Shown here one piece after another: positions 1-10,100 of a stretch of 64,000 nucleotides of DNA; the first letter of the stretch is position 1; every line of letters starts with the position of its first letter. This stretch comes from an uncultured Eubacteriales bacterium. GTDB taxonomy: Bacteria; Bacillota; Clostridia; Christensenellales; Aristaeellaceae. The stretch spans positions 188,963 through 252,962 of the forward strand of contig CACWHI010000001.1 of the NCBI GenBank assembly GCA_902760595.1, in the 5' to 3' direction. The translations under genes were made by a program, and so were the position numbers. Under the pieces are notes generated by a model. The model had not been told where the DNA came from. It worked only from the letters and a program-made list of their open reading frames with translations, and did not search any database.

Positions 1-43
1 CCCGTCAGTGTTTATATGATCTGTTCTTATAGGAGGTATTGGC

Positions 44-1468
44 ATGTCTGAACTGGATACCGCGCAGAGGGTCTGGCAAACGCGGCTGACCGCTTTGCAA
101 GGTGATCAGGAGAGGGTGGCAAAGCAGCACGAGGCCGGAAAGCTGACGGCGCGCGAGCGCGTCATGAAGCTTTTCGACGCGGGCAGCTTTGTGGAATCGG
201 ATGCTCTGCAGGCCGATGCGGGCGCCGTCAGCGGCTGCGGCACGATGGATGGCCGGCTGGCGTATTGCTTCGCACAGGATTATACCAATCATGGCGGAGC
301 GATGTGCGTAGCCCAGGCGCAAAAGCTGCTGAAGCTGCTGCGCAAGGCGCAGCTGACCGGCGCGCCGGTGCTCTTGCTGCTGGACAGCGCGGGCGCCTAT
401 CTGCAGGAAGGCGCACTGGCGCTGAGCGCGTATTCACGGGTGTATTCGCAGCTGGCCCGGCTTTCCGGCGTCTGCCCGATCCTGACCGCTGTATTGGGGC
501 CCTGCCGTGGAAGCGCGGCGGTATTCGCCCAGCTGAGCGACATGGTGATCCTGGCCGACGGCATCAGTGAGCTGGAGCTTCACTCCGCGCTCGTGACTGG
601 GGAAAAGCTGACTGTAAAGGCCATCGACGCCCAGGGCGCTGCGCATATCGTGGTTCGGACCGAGGAGGAAGCGCTGGCACAGCTGGCGGCACTGGTGAAC
701 CTGCTCCCCGCGAGCAATACAGAGGACGCTCCTCTGACCGAGGGTGATGATCTCAACCGTGTCCTGAGCGGCGCTGAGGAGATGGCAGCCGGGACGCTGG
801 CCTGCGAGATCCTGGACGAGCATACGGCGCTCCAGCTGACGGCCGAGTACGGAAAAAGGCTCCAGACCTGGCTTGGCAAGCTGGGCGGACGTACTGTCGG
901 CCTGATCATCAGCGATCCGACCGAGGAAGAAGGCCGTCTGGATGCCGCTTCCTGTGAGAAAGCGGCCCGTTTCGTCCGCTTCTGTGACAGCTATCACCTC
1001 CCGGTAGTAACGCTGATCGACAGCAATGGCCTGACTGTTGGCAAGCTGTCCGAACAGGCATGGCTGATGCGCGCGCTGGGACAGCTGACCTTCGCTTACG
1101 CGGAAGCGACGTCTCCCAAGGCGGCAGTGATCACCGGCAAGGCTGTCAGCGCCGCCTTCGTGGCGCTGGGCGGCAGCCGCATGGCGGATATCGCTTACGC
1201 CTGGCCGTCCGCGACCGTTTCTCCTCTGACGGCGGATGCCGCTGTCGCGACGCTGTTCGACGAGCAGCTGAACGCGGGGGAAAGCCGTGAGAACCTCAAG
1301 AAGGCCTATGAAGCGTCCGTGGACGCTGTTTACGCCGCACGCCAGGGTATTGTGGACGATGTGATCGATCCGGCTGAAACACGGAAGTATCTGATCACGG
1401 CGCTTGAAATCATGAGCTCCAAGCACGAGGTGGCTTTGCCCAAGAAACACAGCAACATGCCGCTGTAA
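44..1468 (+). CDS. mmdA: Acyl-CoA carboxyltransferase subunit (methylmalonyl-CoA decarboxylase alpha / 12S transcarboxylase type)
   Basis: Biotin-dependent carboxyltransferase subunit that moves CO2 between an acyl-CoA (propionyl-/methylmalonyl-CoA type) and carboxybiotin in the cytoplasm. The 474-residue protein opens with the family helix and 'ARERVMKLFDAGSF' motif near residue 36. It carries a crotonase-like fold with acyl-CoA oxyanion segments in both halves ('LLDSAGAYLQEG' near 110; 'VTLIDSNGLTVG' near 325). It is somewhat shorter than the usual ~510 residues. The ATG follows GGAGG with good spacing. It is first in an operon with OadG-like, biotin carrier, OadB-like and OadA-like genes, so it probably feeds a sodium-pumping decarboxylase or a transcarboxylase. 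Acyl-CoA specificity cannot be read from sequence; malonyl- or glutaconyl-CoA are alternatives. Confidence 0.85.
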   Translation: MSELDTAQRVWQTRLTALQGDQERVAKQHEAGKLTARERVMKLFDAGSFVESDALQADAGAVSGCGTMDGRLAYCFAQDYTNHGGAMCVAQAQKLLKLLRKAQLTGAPVLLLLDSAGAYLQEGALALSAYSRVYSQLARLSGVCPILTAVLGPCRGSAAVFAQLSDMVILADGISELELHSALVTGEKLTVKAIDAQGAAHIVVRTEEEALAQLAALVNLLPASNTEDAPLTEGDDLNRVLSGAEEMAAGTLACEILDEHTALQLTAEYGKRLQTWLGKLGGRTVGLIISDPTEEEGRLDAASCEKAARFVRFCDSYHLPVVTLIDSNGLTVGKLSEQAWLMRALGQLTFAYAEATSPKAAVITGKAVSAAFVALGGSRMADIAYAWPSATVSPLTADAAVATLFDEQLNAGESRENLKKAYEASVDAVYAARQGIVDDVIDPAETRKYLITALEIMSSKHEVALPKKHSNMPL

Positions 1469-1480
1469 GGGGGAGTCAGA

Positions 1481-1846
1481 ATGAATGATTTCATGTCGAA
1501 TCTGATCAGCGGTCTCTCAACCACGCTGATCGGTATGCTCATCGTGTTCTTTGGCCTGCTGGTGCTGATTCTCTGTATCACCGTCATGCACAAGGTCATG
1601 AACCCCGGCAGGAAAGAAAAGGCGATCCCCGAAGAGGAAAAGGTCGTCGTAAAAGCGCCTGAACCAGAACCGGCCGAAGAACCCGAGGAGGATGACGGCG
1701 AGCTGATTGCCGTTATATCGGCCGCGATCGCCGCTGTCTGGGACGAGCAGGAAGGCGGCTTCATTGTCCGCCGGGTGCGCCGCATCAGCAACAGTCCGCT
1801 GAGCGCGAGACTGGCGCGGGATGAACAGATGTACAGTCATTTCTGA
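1481..1846 (+). CDS. OadG-like gamma/delta subunit of sodium-pumping decarboxylase
   Basis: Small single-span membrane subunit (121 residues) that in this family assembles the decarboxylase complex on the membrane and helps dock the carboxyltransferase. One N-terminal membrane helix spans about residues 8-35, followed by a Pro/Glu-rich acidic linker ('PEPEPAEEPEEDDGE') and a short basic tail typical of OadG/MmdD. GGGGGAG precedes the ATG by five bases. The gene lies 12 bp after the carboxyltransferase gene. Identification rests on architecture and position because OadG proteins are poorly conserved. Confidence 0.75.
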   Translation: MNDFMSNLISGLSTTLIGMLIVFFGLLVLILCITVMHKVMNPGRKEKAIPEEEKVVVKAPEPEPAEEPEEDDGELIAVISAAIAAVWDEQEGGFIVRRVRRISNSPLSARLARDEQMYSHF

Positions 1847-1874
1847 TAACACAGATATAAAGGAGATTAGGATT

Positions 1875-2258
1875 ATGCGTAAGTTCAATATCACGGTCAA
1901 CGGCACCGCCTACGAAGTTGAAGTTGAAGAGATCAAAGATGGCCAGCCCGCTGCCGCTCCTGCCGCGGCTGTACCTGCTCAGCCCAAAGCCGCCGCGCCC
2001 GCGCCTAAGAAGGCCGCCGCGCCCGCTGCCGCCCCTGTAGCCGCCGGCACCAAGATCAACGCCCCCATGCCCGGGACCATCCTGAGCGTGAAGGCCCAGA
2101 ACGGCGCCCAGGTCAAGAAGGGCGAAGTCCTGCTGGTGCTCGAAGCCATGAAGATGGAAAACGAGATCGTTGCGCCCCAGGATGGCAAGGTGGTGCAGGT
2201 GAACGCCGTGAAGGGCGCGACCGTCAATACCGGTGATGTACTGGTTGTCCTCGGCTGA
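1875..2258 (+). CDS. Biotin carboxyl carrier protein (MmdC/OadC/1.3S type)
   Basis: Biotinylated shuttle that carries CO2 between the carboxyltransferase sites and the membrane beta subunit. The 127-residue protein has an N-terminal beta-rich segment, a flexible Ala/Pro/Lys-rich linker (about residues 25-58) and a C-terminal biotinyl domain. That domain has the canonical EAMKMEN motif; the lysine to be biotinylated is about residue 93. I place the start at the ATG at 1875 because AGGAG sits nine bases upstream and the family N-terminus (MRKFNITVNG) begins there; an in-frame ATG at 1821 lies inside the upstream gene. The operon context supports a shared carrier for both carboxyltransferases. 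Confidence 0.92.
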   Translation: MRKFNITVNGTAYEVEVEEIKDGQPAAAPAAAVPAQPKAAAPAPKKAAAPAAAPVAAGTKINAPMPGTILSVKAQNGAQVKKGEVLLVLEAMKMENEIVAPQDGKVVQVNAVKGATVNTGDVLVVLG

Positions 2259-2276
2259 TCTGTCAGGAGAGGGCAT

Positions 2277-3734
2277 ATGGAAAACATACTCAATACACTG
2301 AAGACATTGGCTTTTGAATCGGGTATCGCCCGGTTCATCGCTGAGCCGCTGACTTTGGTGATGGTCGCGATCGCGTGCGTGCTGTTGTACCTGGCGATCG
2401 TCAAGAAATTCGAGCCGCTGCTGCTGCTGCCGATTGCCTTCGGCATGCTGTGCACCAACCTGCTCGGCGCGGACATGTACCATGAGGCCCTGTTCGCGGG
2501 CGGCCATGCCAACTGGAGCCTGTTCGGCGGAGCGTTTCTTGTGCAGTCCGACCAGCTGGCAGAATTGGGCAGCTATACCGTCAACAACGCGGGCGCTGTC
2601 CTGCTGAACGGCAATCTGATCGGACAGATCACCTCTTCCTACTCTATCGGAGCTCAGCTGGACGCGCTGGGCAGACTCATCGCGGAAGACGGCGTCACCG
2701 TGCTTGCGCAGTCTGTTCCGATCATCATCAAGGATTCTGCCGCTTACCTGAGCGACGGACAACTCTTCTCCAGCGTCGGCGTTCTGCTGGCTAACGGCGG
2801 ACAGAGCATCAGCCCCGGTCTGTTCGACTACCTGTACCTGGGCGTCAAGCTGGGCATCTATCCCTGCCTGATCTTTATCGGCGTCGGCGCGGGCACCGAC
2901 TTTGGTCCGCTGATCGCGAACCCGAAGACCCTGCTCCTGGGCGCTGCCGCTCAGCTGGGTATCTTCCTGACCTTCACCGGCGCCCGTATGCTGGGCTTCA
3001 CGACTGCCGAAGCCGGCGCCATTGGCATCATTGGCGGCGCGGACGGCCCCACGGCCATCTGGCTGACCGGCAAACTGGCTCCGCACCTGCTGGGCCCCAT
3101 CGCGGTGGCCGCTTACAGCTACATGGCGCTGGTGCCCGTCATCCAGCCGCCTATCATGCGCGCGCTGACCACCAAGAAAGAGCGCAATATCGTCATGTCG
3201 CAGCTGCGTGAAGTGACGAAGACCGAAAAGATCGTGTTCCCGATCGTGGTCACGGTGCTGGTATCCCTGCTGCTGCCCAGTGCGACGCCGCTGGTGGGCT
3301 GCCTGATGCTGGGCAACCTGATGCGCGAGTGCGGCGTGGTGGAACGCCTGAACAAGACTGTGCAGAACGAGCTCATGAACATTGTCACGATCTTCCTGGG
3401 CCTGACGGTCGGCGCTACGGCGACCGCGTCCACCTTCCTGCGCCTGCAGACCATCGAAATCATCGTACTCGGCGTTGTGGCCTTTGGCTGCGGCACCGCC
3501 GGCGGTGTCCTGCTGGCAAAACTGATGAACAAAATCGAGGGCGGCAACGCCATCAACCCGCTGATCGGCTCCGCCGGTGTGTCCGCTGTGCCGATGGCGG
3601 CCCGTGTATCCCAGGTGGAAGGCCAGAAGGCGAACCCGGGCAACTTCCTGCTGATGCACGCCATGGGCCCGAATGTGGCCGGCGTCATCGGCTCCGCGAT
3701 CGCGGCCGGCGTGCTGCTGAGCATGTTCGGCTGA
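2277..3734 (+). CDS. Sodium-translocating decarboxylase beta subunit (OadB/MmdB family) with a large extra loop
   Basis: Multi-span membrane protein that decarboxylates carboxybiotin and couples this to Na+ export. Family motifs include '[30 protein letters not shown]' (written here across about 186-216), '[10 protein letters not shown]' and the C-terminal '[10 protein letters not shown] ... [14 protein letters not shown]' segment. At 485 residues it is longer than the usual ~380-430. The excess lies between the first helices and the '[10 protein letters not shown]' motif (about residues 66-178), where relatives have a short loop. The gene is tightly spaced between carrier and OadA-like genes. 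Function is confident at family level; the role of the extra loop is unknown. Confidence 0.88.
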   Translation: MENILNTLKTLAFESGIARFIAEPLTLVMVAIACVLLYLAIVKKFEPLLLLPIAFGMLCTNLLGADMYHEALFAGGHANWSLFGGAFLVQSDQLAELGSYTVNNAGAVLLNGNLIGQITSSYSIGAQLDALGRLIAEDGVTVLAQSVPIIIKDSAAYLSDGQLFSSVGVLLANGGQSISPGLFDYLYLGVKLGIYPCLIFIGVGAGTDFGPLIANPKTLLLGAAAQLGIFLTFTGARMLGFTTAEAGAIGIIGGADGPTAIWLTGKLAPHLLGPIAVAAYSYMALVPVIQPPIMRALTTKKERNIVMSQLREVTKTEKIVFPIVVTVLVSLLLPSATPLVGCLMLGNLMRECGVVERLNKTVQNELMNIVTIFLGLTVGATATASTFLRLQTIEIIVLGVVAFGCGTAGGVLLAKLMNKIEGGNAINPLIGSAGVSAVPMAARVSQVEGQKANPGNFLLMHAMGPNVAGVIGSAIAAGVLLSMFG

Positions 3735-3749
3735 GGAGGATATTGAATT

Positions 3750-5150
3750 ATGGCTAAAGTATTGATCACAGATACTATCCTGCGTGACGCCCATCAGTCA
3801 CAGGCCGCGACCCGTATGCGCCTGGACGAGATGCTGCCGGCCTGCGAAATGCTGGACAAGGTGGGCTATTTCTCCCTGGAGTGCTGGGGCGGCGCGACCT
3901 TTGACAGCTGCCTGCGCTTCCTGAACGAGGATCCCTGGGAGCGCCTGCGCCAGCTGCGCAAGGCCCTGCCCAAGACCCAGCTGCAGATGCTGCTGCGCGG
4001 CCAGAACATCCTGGGCTACAAGCACTATGCGGACGATGTGGTGGATTACTTCGTTAAGAAATCCATCGACAACGGCATCGACATCATCCGTACCTTTGAC
4101 GCGCTGAACGACCTGCGCAATATGGAGACGGCGGTCAAGGCCACCAAGAAGTACGGCGGCAAAGCCGAGGTGGCCATGAGCTACACCACTTCTCCGGTCC
4201 ATACCGAAGAATACTTCGTGAAGCTTGCCAAGGACATTGAGAGCATGGGCGCCGACCTGATCTGCATCAAGGATATGGCCGGCCTGCTGCTGCCCTTCAA
4301 CGCCTATTCCCTGGTCAAGAAGCTCAAGGCGAATACCAAGCTGCCCATCGTTCTGCATACCCACAACACCGCCGGCACCGGCGCTATGACGCTGATCAAG
4401 GCCGTTGAAGCGGGGGTCGACGTGATCGACACCGCGCTGTCGCCTTTGGGTGGCGGTACCTCCCAGCCGGCTACCGAGTCCATCGTGGCCAGTCTGGCGG
4501 GAACAGAGTATGACACCGGTCTGGATACCGAACTGCTGGCTAAGATCGCGGAGCATTTCCGCGGTGTGGCGGACCGCCTGACCAAGGACGGCTGGCGCGA
4601 CCCGGACAAGGTGCTGGCGGTCAACGCCAAGGCGCTGCAGTACCAGGTGCCCGGCGGCATGCTCTCCAACCTCATCGGCCAGCTGAAGCAGGCCAACGCG
4701 ATGGACAAGTACTACGACGTGCTGGAAGAGGTCCCGCGCGTGCGCAAGGACTTCGGCTATCCGCCGCTGGTCACCCCGACTTCGCAGATCGTGGGCACCC
4801 AGGCCGTCATGAACGTGCTGGGCGGCGAGCGCTATAAGATGGTCACGAAGGAATCCAAGGGCCTGCTGCGCGGCGAATACGGCCGTCTGCCGGCACCCGT
4901 GAACGAGGAAGTCCGCAAGAAGTGCATCGGCGATGCTAAGGTCATCACCTACCGTCCCGCGGACGATATCGAGCCCGAGCTGGAGAACTACCGCAAGGAG
5001 ATCGCCAAGTTCAACGAGCAGGACGAGGATGTGCTCTCCTACGCGCTGTTCCCGCAGGTCGCCACCAAGTTCTTTGAGGCGCGCCAGGCCAAGAAGCTGA
5101 AGGCGGACCCGACACAGTATAATAAGCAGGATGGCACGATGCCTGTCTGA
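3750..5150 (+). CDS. oadA: Oxaloacetate decarboxylase alpha / transcarboxylase 5S-type subunit
   Basis: Carboxyltransferase of the pyruvate carboxylase-B/OadA family, moving CO2 between oxaloacetate/pyruvate and biotin. The DRE-TIM barrel signature 'DTILRDAHQSQ' lies at residues 7-17 (metal-binding Asp), with 'HTHNTAGTG' near 200 and 'SPLGGGTSQPATES' near 231. The protein stops at 466 residues without the fused biotin domain seen in some OadA proteins, which matches the separate carrier gene upstream. AGGAGG lies nine bases before the ATG. This is the last gene of the operon, followed directly by a strong terminator. Together with the 12S-like subunit it supplies both carboxyltransferase halves of a transcarboxylase. 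Confidence 0.9.
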   Translation: MAKVLITDTILRDAHQSQAATRMRLDEMLPACEMLDKVGYFSLECWGGATFDSCLRFLNEDPWERLRQLRKALPKTQLQMLLRGQNILGYKHYADDVVDYFVKKSIDNGIDIIRTFDALNDLRNMETAVKATKKYGGKAEVAMSYTTSPVHTEEYFVKLAKDIESMGADLICIKDMAGLLLPFNAYSLVKKLKANTKLPIVLHTHNTAGTGAMTLIKAVEAGVDVIDTALSPLGGGTSQPATESIVASLAGTEYDTGLDTELLAKIAEHFRGVADRLTKDGWRDPDKVLAVNAKALQYQVPGGMLSNLIGQLKQANAMDKYYDVLEEVPRVRKDFGYPPLVTPTSQIVGTQAVMNVLGGERYKMVTKESKGLLRGEYGRLPAPVNEEVRKKCIGDAKVITYRPADDIEPELENYRKEIAKFNEQDEDVLSYALFPQVATKFFEARQAKKLKADPTQYNKQDGTMPV

Positions 5151-5163
5151 CGCTGAACAGGAA

Positions 5164-5203
5164 CGGCTGCCGCGGTTTTCCGCGGCAGCCGTCGCTGTTT
5201 TTT
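5164..5203 (+). terminator. Rho-independent terminator of the decarboxylase operon
   Basis: A perfect 12-bp GC-rich stem (CGGCTGCCGCGG pairing with CCGCGGCAGCCG) around a TTTT loop is followed within a few bases by a T run. It ends the five-gene operon and separates it from the convergent VWA gene. Confidence 0.9.
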
Positions 5204-5215
5204 GGGGCAGGATGG

Positions 5216-7072
5216 TTATCGAACGTCTGCTCTTTCGAGAAGGGTGACAAGGTACACGAACTCTTCCCTGTACGGATCCCCGTTCGGAGCGCTGGCTCTG
5301 AGGAGCTCCAGGGCGCCGGCGTAGGTGGATGAACCCTTGTAGTCGCTGTCGCGAAGCGTCATGCTTGTTTCGGCAATACCGGCCGCGAACAGCATATCCT
5401 TGCTCATGCGCTGTGAGGACTCTCCAATAAGGGGATAGGTGTACAGCGTGCTTTCCTTCTCTCCGGGGACCTTGGCGCGCAGATTCAGCGTCAGCCATTC
5501 CTGGCTCGGATCAGGCTCCGTGATCTTTGTGTACTTACTCTCGACTGAGCCGAATTCGAAATCGCTGTCCACGGGCACGATCTCATACAGCGCGGTCATC
5601 TGCTGTCCTGACCCGATGTCACCTCCGTCCTTTTCATCATTCGCGAAGTCTTCCGCGGCGAGCAGCTTGTTCTCATATCCGATCAGCCGGTAGCCGCGTA
5701 CCATGGCAGGATTAAAATCCAGCTGGATCTTGACATCGGAAGCGACCGGATCAAAGGTGCCGCCGCCTTCGGTGATCAAGGCTTTGCGCGCTTCATAGAT
5801 CGTATCGATATAGTAGCAGTTGCCGTCTCCGTAATTGGCGAGCGCCTGCAGCCGATCATCCTGGTAATTGCCGTAACCGAAGCCGAGTACCGTGAGATAA
5901 GTGCCTCCCTGCTTCTTGTCCATGACCAGCCGGGCGAGGTCTCCCTCGGACGTGACACCGACGTTCAGGTCGCCGTCGGTAGCCAGCAGGATACGCGTGT
6001 TGACGCCTTTGGCGGCATATTTGTCCGCGATCTCGTACGCCCGGAGCAGACCCGCGCTTCCGTTGGTGTACCCGCCGGCCTCAAGGCCGCTGATGGCAGC
6101 CATCAGGTTCGTCTTATCTGCTGCGGATACGTATTCCGCGACGGTGTCCTCTCTGGAAGCGTAGGTTACGATGGAAACGTGGTCCTGTTTGCCCATGTTT
6201 TCCAGCAGCAGCTGGAAGGCGCGCTTGACCAGGTCAAGACGGTCGGCACCCTGCATACTGCCGGAGGTGTCGATCAGGAAGATCAGGTGGCGCGGCGCGC
6301 GTTCGGACTTTGTGATCGTCTTTGCGTTCAGCAGGACACGAAGCAGCCTGGTCTTTTCATTCCAGGGGCAGTCGGTGAGCTCCATAGTGACCCCGAAGGG
6401 CTCGTTGCCATCAGGCGCCTTTTCGGTATACCTGAAGTAGTTCAGGATCTCCTCTGTTCTTACGCTGTCCGCGGGCACCTTTTCGCCGCGCAGGATACGC
6501 GAGCGAAGCTGCGCATACGAGGAGGTGTCGACGTCCGCTGCAAACGTAGAGAATGGGTTCGACGCGACGGACTGGAATCCGTTTTCCTTGATCAGCGCGT
6601 AGCTGTCGCGATTGAATTCGATGGAGGCGTTGGATTTTGCCATGACGCTGGCCGCGTAAGGCATACTGGTCGTCATGGGGATGAATAGCCCGGCCGCGGG
6701 GATCTCATAGGCTGCCAGGCCGTCTTCATATTCATCGGTCATGGCATATTCCTCAGGGGCGGTGTGTTTCACCGCGTTGACGGAGAAGAGCAGCTCCTGA
6801 GTCGTCTGATCGGCAATTCCGGTCACCAGCAAATGGTTTTCCCTCTGGAACTGAAGGACTGCCTTTTCGGTCTCTTCATCATAGATACCGTTGAGCTCAG
6901 TCAGCTCATAACCGAGCTCAGCAAGACGGGTCTGCAGGGCCAGGACCGCTTCGCCACTGTCGCCGGGCTGAAGAAGAGCATATGCATCGGCGTGAACAGT
7001 GTACAGGAGCGTTCCGGAGAGGAGGAGAGAGATCACTATCCAGATACTGAGCATTCTTTTCATCAATTTCAT
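5216..7072 (-). CDS. Secreted VWA-domain protein with N-terminal peptidoglycan-binding domain (YfbK-like)
   Basis: Exported protein of 618 residues. A signal peptide covers about residues 1-29. A PG_binding_1-like domain follows (about 34-100; 'LQPGDSGEAVLALQTRL ... GIYDEETEKAVLQFQ'). Then comes the YfbK-type arrangement: VWA N-terminal region (about 160-255), a VWA domain with an intact MIDAS motif DTSGSMQG near 265, and a DUF3520-like C-terminal region. The VWA part probably binds a ligand through a metal ion, and the first domain likely holds the protein at the wall. No enzymatic motif is visible. It is a single gene, convergent with the decarboxylase operon. Partners are unknown. Confidence 0.85.
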   Translation of the reverse strand: MKLMKRMLSIWIVISLLLSGTLLYTVHADAYALLQPGDSGEAVLALQTRLAELGYELTELNGIYDEETEKAVLQFQRENHLLVTGIADQTTQELLFSVNAVKHTAPEEYAMTDEYEDGLAAYEIPAAGLFIPMTTSMPYAASVMAKSNASIEFNRDSYALIKENGFQSVASNPFSTFAADVDTSSYAQLRSRILRGEKVPADSVRTEEILNYFRYTEKAPDGNEPFGVTMELTDCPWNEKTRLLRVLLNAKTITKSERAPRHLIFLIDTSGSMQGADRLDLVKRAFQLLLENMGKQDHVSIVTYASREDTVAEYVSAADKTNLMAAISGLEAGGYTNGSAGLLRAYEIADKYAAKGVNTRILLATDGDLNVGVTSEGDLARLVMDKKQGGTYLTVLGFGYGNYQDDRLQALANYGDGNCYYIDTIYEARKALITEGGGTFDPVASDVKIQLDFNPAMVRGYRLIGYENKLLAAEDFANDEKDGGDIGSGQQMTALYEIVPVDSDFEFGSVESKYTKITEPDPSQEWLTLNLRAKVPGEKESTLYTYPLIGESSQRMSKDMLFAAGIAETSMTLRDSDYKGSSTYAGALELLRASAPNGDPYREEFVYLVTLLERADVR

Positions 7073-7153
7073 CGTTTTACCGCCTTTCCGCCGAATTCAC
7101 GGCTTTGGTTTCAATGATACAGACGTGAGACCGATGAAAAAGTTCCGCGGATG

Positions 7154-7186
7154 ATAAAAAATCCGGCGAAAAACTTATCGCCGGAG
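7154..7186 (-). terminator. Terminator after dnaE
   Basis: Read on the minus strand, a 7-bp stem TCCGGCG/CGCCGGA is followed by a run of six T. It lies directly downstream of the dnaE stop codon and before the VWA gene. Confidence 0.8.
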
Positions 7187-7192
7187 TAAGCG

Positions 7193-10100
7193 CTACTTTA
7201 CAAGCTTCACGTTTTCCTGCCCGAGCAGACTCTCCAATTCGGCGATCAGCCCCGGCGCATCGGTGATCCACATGCTTTCAGGCGCGCGGAAGGTTTTGTT
7301 CAGTGATCTGTCATTCAGGTATACGGGGATTTTGCCGGGATATTTCAGAAGGATGGCTTCCGCTAGCTCGCGCTGATCGCTGCTGAGCCGAAGGTAAAGC
7401 TTTCCCTGGGACGGCCCGGGGGACTGTTCTTCCTGCTTGAGCAGCGGCTCCGCGGTTTCCACGATGACCTTCGGCGCTTCATCCTCCCGCACCGAAAGCC
7501 GTCCGCTCAGTATGACCGGCTGATCAGCCTGCAGAAGCGACTGATAGGCCTGATACACGCGGGGGAAGGCCAGGCATTCGATCTGCCCGGTGAGATCCTC
7601 CAGGGTCAGATAAGCCATCTGATCGCCTTTTTTGGTCAGCTTCGTGCTGACATCGGCGAGCAGCCCGCCCAGGCGGACCTTTTTCCCGTCCAGGCCCAGG
7701 CCGTCGTTCTCGGCGGCTTGGTCAAAGATGGTGCCGGTGCTGGCGGGGAGGCGCTTGAGCGCGGCTTCATACTTCTGCAGCGGGTGGCCGCTCAGGTAGA
7801 CGCCGGTCATCTCCCGCTCCTGCTTGAGCATCTCTTCATAGGTGTACGGCGTAACATCGGGGTATTCATTCCGGCTGGCGGCCGGAGTGACGCCGAAGGC
7901 GCTGTCGAACAGCGAGAGCTGGCCTGTCGATCGGACTTTGCGCTGTCTGCTTTCCGTGTCGAGCAGCGTGTCGTACACAGCCAGCATGGCAGCGCGGTTG
8001 ATGCCCGTGTAGTCAAAGCATCCCGCCTTGATCAGGGATTCAAGAGCGCGCTTATTCAGCTCCGGCCCCGCGCAGCGGCGGCAGAATTCGAAGAGATCGG
8101 CGAAAGGACCGGCCGAGTCGCGCTCATGGATGCATTCTTCAACGCATCGATCGCCGACATTCTTGATCCCGTTCAATCCAAAGCGGACGTACGCTTTGCC
8201 ATCGGCGCCGCGTTCGACGCTGAAGCGGAGATGGGAATGATTGATATCCGGCTTCAGGACGGGGATGTGCTTGTCCCGGCATTCCTGGATATACGCGTTG
8301 ATCTTCGGCGTATTGCCAACCACTGAGTTCATCATGGCCGCCAGAAACTCGGCCGGATAGTAATACTTGAGCCAGGCCGTCTGCACAGCCACGACGCCGT
8401 ATGCGGCGGCGTGGGATTTGTTGAACGCGTAGGAAGCGAAAGCGGTCATCTCATCAAATATATGCTCCGCGACTTCGGCGGGCACGCCGCGGCTGACCGC
8501 CCCGGGCACTCCCTCCTCTTCGGAACCGTAAACGAAGTATTTCCGCTCCTTGGCCATCACGTCGTGCTTTTTCTTGGCCATGGCGCGGCGCACCAGGTCG
8601 CTGCGTCCATAGGAATAGCCGGCCAGGTCGCGCACGATCTGCATCACCTGCTCCTGATATACCATACAGCCGTAGGTGACGGACAGGATCGGCTCCAGCA
8701 GAGGCGATTCGTAATGGACGCTGACAGGGTCCTGCTTTCCCGCGATATACCTGGGGATCGATTCCATCGGACCGGGACGGTAGAGCGATATCGCCGCGAT
8801 GATATCCTCAAAGTTCTGCGGCTGCATGGACATCAGGAAGCTGCGCATCCCCGCGCCTTCCAGCTGAAAAACGCCGTCCGTATCACCGCTGGCGATCATC
8901 TGATATACCTTCGGATCGTCCAGGGGGATGTCCTGCGGCGTCATGCTGACGCCGCTTTCGCGCATCAGGTCCAGCGTGTCCCGGATGACCGTCAGGGTTC
9001 TGAGCCCCAGAAAATCCATCTTCAGCAGCCCCAGCTTTTCGATGATGCCCATGGGATACTGCGTGGTAATGACGCCGTCGTTCGTCTGCAGCGGGATGTA
9101 TTCCGTGACCGGACGGTTGGTGATCAGTACGCCTGCTGCGTGTGTGCTGGCGTGCCGCGGCATCCCCTCCAACTGGAGCGCGATGTCGTACAGCCGGGAA
9201 ACGCGCGGGTCCGTATCCACCATATGCCGGAGGTCTTTGCTCTGCTCAAGGGCAGCGGTCAGCGTCATGCCCAGCTCGGTCGGGATCGCCTTGGCAATCG
9301 CGTCGGTCTCCTGATAGCTGTAGCCTAATACGCGCCCGACGTCACGGATGGCCGCGCGCGCCGCCATGGTGCCGAAGGTGATGATCTGGCTGACATGATC
9401 GTGCCCGTAGCGGCGCGCCACATATTCGATGACCTCCTGCCTTCGCTCGTAGCAGAAGTCGACGTCGATATCCGGCATGGTCACGCGCTCCGGGTTCAGG
9501 AAGCGTTCAAACAGCAGCTGGTACTTGAGCGGATCCAGCTGCGTGATATTCAGGCAGTAGGCGACGATGCTGCCCGCGCCGCTGCCGCGCCCGGGGCCGA
9601 CCATGATCCCATGCTCCCGGGCATAGCGGATAAAGTCCCACACGATCAGAAAATAATCTACATACCCCATCTGGATGATGACGGAAAGCTCGTACTCCAG
9701 ACGGTCCCTGGCGTCCTGCCGATCCGCCGCGTAGCGCTGGCTGAGGCCTTCGCGGCAGAGGCGGCGGAGCATCTGCTCCGCTGTTTCTCCTGTATCGATA
9801 GGATAGCGGGGGAGATGAATGGTTTTGAAGTCGAAGCTGAGCTGACAGCGTTTCGCGATCTCCTCCGTGCGTTCGATCGCTTCCGGGAACGCGGGAAAAA
9901 GCTCCCGCATCTCCGCCTCGGATTTGACGTACAGCTGGTCGGTCTGCATGCGCATCCGCTTATCATCCTCAAGCGTCTTGCCTGTCTGAATGCACATCAG
10001 CACTTCCTGCGCCTCGGCGTCAGCCAGGGTCAGGTAATGGCAGTCGTTGGTAACGACCATGGGAATCCCGGTCTCTTCGGAGAGCCGGACCAGCCGCGGG

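Noticed and set aside
1785-5498. Long antisense open frames opposite the decarboxylase operon (669 and 566 residues)
   Set aside because: They mirror GC-rich codon bias of the real genes; low-complexity Gln/His/Arg-rich products with no family resemblance or ribosome-binding sites.
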